Below, piece by piece: positions 63,132-64,000 of a DNA stretch of 64,000 nt (position 1 is the stretch's first letter; each line of letters begins with the position of its first letter). The notes below the pieces were generated by a model, which had not been told where the DNA came from, did no database searches, and was given only the letters and a program-made list of their open reading frames with translations. Where the stretch lies: NCBI GenBank assembly GCA_964469525.1, contig CAYXYU010000007.1:1-64000 (forward strand), in the 5' to 3' direction. The DNA comes from JABDCD01 sp964469525. Lineage in GTDB: Bacteria > Pseudomonadota > Alphaproteobacteria > Rickettsiales > SXRF01. Both the position numbers and the translations under genes were made by a program.

Positions 63132-64000
63132 TTACGAACACCCGCTCGTACTCCCGCACGTGTCGCACTTCATGCAGGTGCCGTTACGCACGAGCGTGAA
63201 CATGCCGCACTCGGTGCAGGCGTCGCCTTCGTAGCCTTTGGCCTTGGCCTGGCGGATTTTCTCGCGCAGGCGGTCGGTCTCCTTGTCGTGCACCGACACG
63301 CCGACCTGCACGATCATGCCTTCCTGCTCGGCATGCAGGTAAGCCTTGGTGCCGCTCGCGGTGTCGACGGCGAGCGAACCCACCACCTGCGGTGAAGCGG
63401 CGGCCGCGCCCTGGTTCGAGACGATCAGCTTGGGCATCTTGCCGCGCACATAGCCGTTGCTGGTGGCCTTTGAGAAAAGCTGCGGCAGCTCCGGCTGGTC
63501 GAGCGGACGCGTCGAATCGCCTTCGCCGCGGCCGATCGAGTCGGGATGCAGGTCGCCCATCTCGACATGGGCCAGGTCGTTTCTGCCGAGATAGGAAATC
63601 GCCAGCTCGCGGAAGATATAGTCGAGGATCGAGGTCGACATCTTGATCGCCTCGTTGCCCTCGACCATGCCGCTGGGATCGAAGCGGGTGAAGGTGAAGG
63701 CATCGACATATTCCTCGAGCGGCACGCCGTATTGCAGGCCGATCGAGACGGCGATGGCGAAGTTGTTCATCAGCGAGCGGAAGGCGGCACCTTCCTTATG
63801 CATGTCGACGAAGATCTCGCCGAGCCTGCCGTTCTCATACTCGCCGGTGCGCAGATACACCTTATGCCCGCCGACGGACGCTTTCTGCGTGTAGCCCTTG
63901 CGGCGCTCCGGCAGGCGCGCGCGCTCCTGCGATACCAGGCGCTCGACGATGCGCTCGGCGATCACCTGCGGCTGGCGCAGCTCCTGGCGCTTCTCCTCGA
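63132..64000 (-). CDS. nrdJ: Adenosylcobalamin-dependent ribonucleotide reductase, C-terminal part
   Basis: C-terminal portion of class II ribonucleotide reductase; the frame is open to the window edge, so the start lies beyond 64000. Visible blocks are [59 protein letters not shown] and the zinc-like tail [20 protein letters not shown] followed by CGSTSGCS. This long NrdJ form with a Cys-rich tail is typical of alphaproteobacteria. It reduces ribonucleotides using coenzyme B12, with the tail cysteines relaying electrons. Confidence 0.95.
   Translation of the reverse strand, partial: EEKRQELRQPQVIAERIVERLVSQERARLPERRKGYTQKASVGGHKVYLRTGEYENGRLGEIFVDMHKEGAAFRSLMNNFAIAVSIGLQYGVPLEEYVDAFTFTRFDPSGMVEGNEAIKMSTSILDYIFRELAISYLGRNDLAHVEMGDLHPDSIGRGEGDSTRPLDQPELPQLFSKATSNGYVRGKMPKLIVSNQGAAAASPQVVGSLAVDTASGTKAYLHAEQEGMIVQVGVSVHDKETDRLREKIRQAKAKGYEGDACTECGMFTLVRNGTCMKCDTCGSTSGCS

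Overview
The window is a 64 kb stretch of a GC-rich alphaproteobacterial chromosome made almost entirely of housekeeping genes. The group is inferred from gene content: an NDUFA12-type complex I accessory protein, a DUF2155 protein beside mlaD, a DUF6898-like 70-residue protein, an adenosylcobalamin-dependent ribonucleotide reductase (NrdJ), a TrxR-like ferredoxin-NADP reductase, and the neighbourhoods aroB-aroK-small membrane protein-xerD and rpsF-rpsR-DUF2232-rplI-dnaB-alr. I cannot name a genus. No rRNA, tRNA, IS transposase, prophage or CRISPR array was recognised.

Layout. 1-2.6 kb: 3' end of secA, converging on mlaEF (lipid-transport ABC ATPase and permease). 2.6-3.1 kb: an AT-rich gap with a candidate 32-codon gene behind a strong ribosome site. 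3.1-7.9 kb (minus): rpsF-rpsR-DUF2232-rplI-dnaB-alr. 8.1-12.9 kb (plus): fatty-acid synthesis fabD-(orphan)-fabG-acpP-fabF, then mltG. 13-14 kb: two similar small membrane proteins. 14-15.9 kb: folD and a ferredoxin-NADP reductase. 16-24 kb: beta-oxidation (thiolase, a fused hydroxyacyl-CoA dehydrogenase/enoyl-CoA hydratase, an acyl-CoA dehydrogenase) with an accessory pocket at 17.1-18.5 kb and a TerC/DUF475 membrane protein. 24 kb: prepilin peptidase. 24.9-34.3 kb: a tightly overlapped assimilatory sulfate-reduction operon (sulfite reductase, siroheme dehydrogenase, APS reductase, CysD, CysN-CysC fusion) ending in an 1155-residue FAD/Fe-S electron-transfer protein. 34.4-46.1 kb: a type IV pilus motor/platform locus (PilB, PilC, PilM-PilN fusion, PilO-like, periplasmic protein, lone ABC ATPase) facing pilU, pilT and a TPR protein. 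46.1-50.5 kb: pyrD, DUF2155, mlaD, a UbiA-family prenyltransferase, NDUFA12 and small orphans. 50.5-54.7 kb: rpoD and dnaG. 54.7-64 kb: a metallopeptidase, penicillin-binding protein 1A, a CorC-type protein, aroB, aroK, xerD, a lipoprotein and the 3' end of nrdJ.

The most unusual feature is the density of inverted repeats. One family begins CCGTCATT and lies directly after the stop codon of five genes here (secA, mlaF, an acyl-CoA dehydrogenase, a metallopeptidase, a lipoprotein). Other palindromes, built from reiterated 7-10-mers, sit in frame inside or at the ends of xerD, the 1155-residue oxidoreductase, cysNC, cysG and possibly alr, so they appear to add peptide segments to conserved enzymes, much as Rickettsia palindromic elements do. 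Further leads are the 32-codon ORF with a structured leader, a promoter-to-terminator non-coding unit beside nrdJ, and the 1155-residue protein as a possible electron donor for sulfite reductase, since no cysJ is present in the operon.
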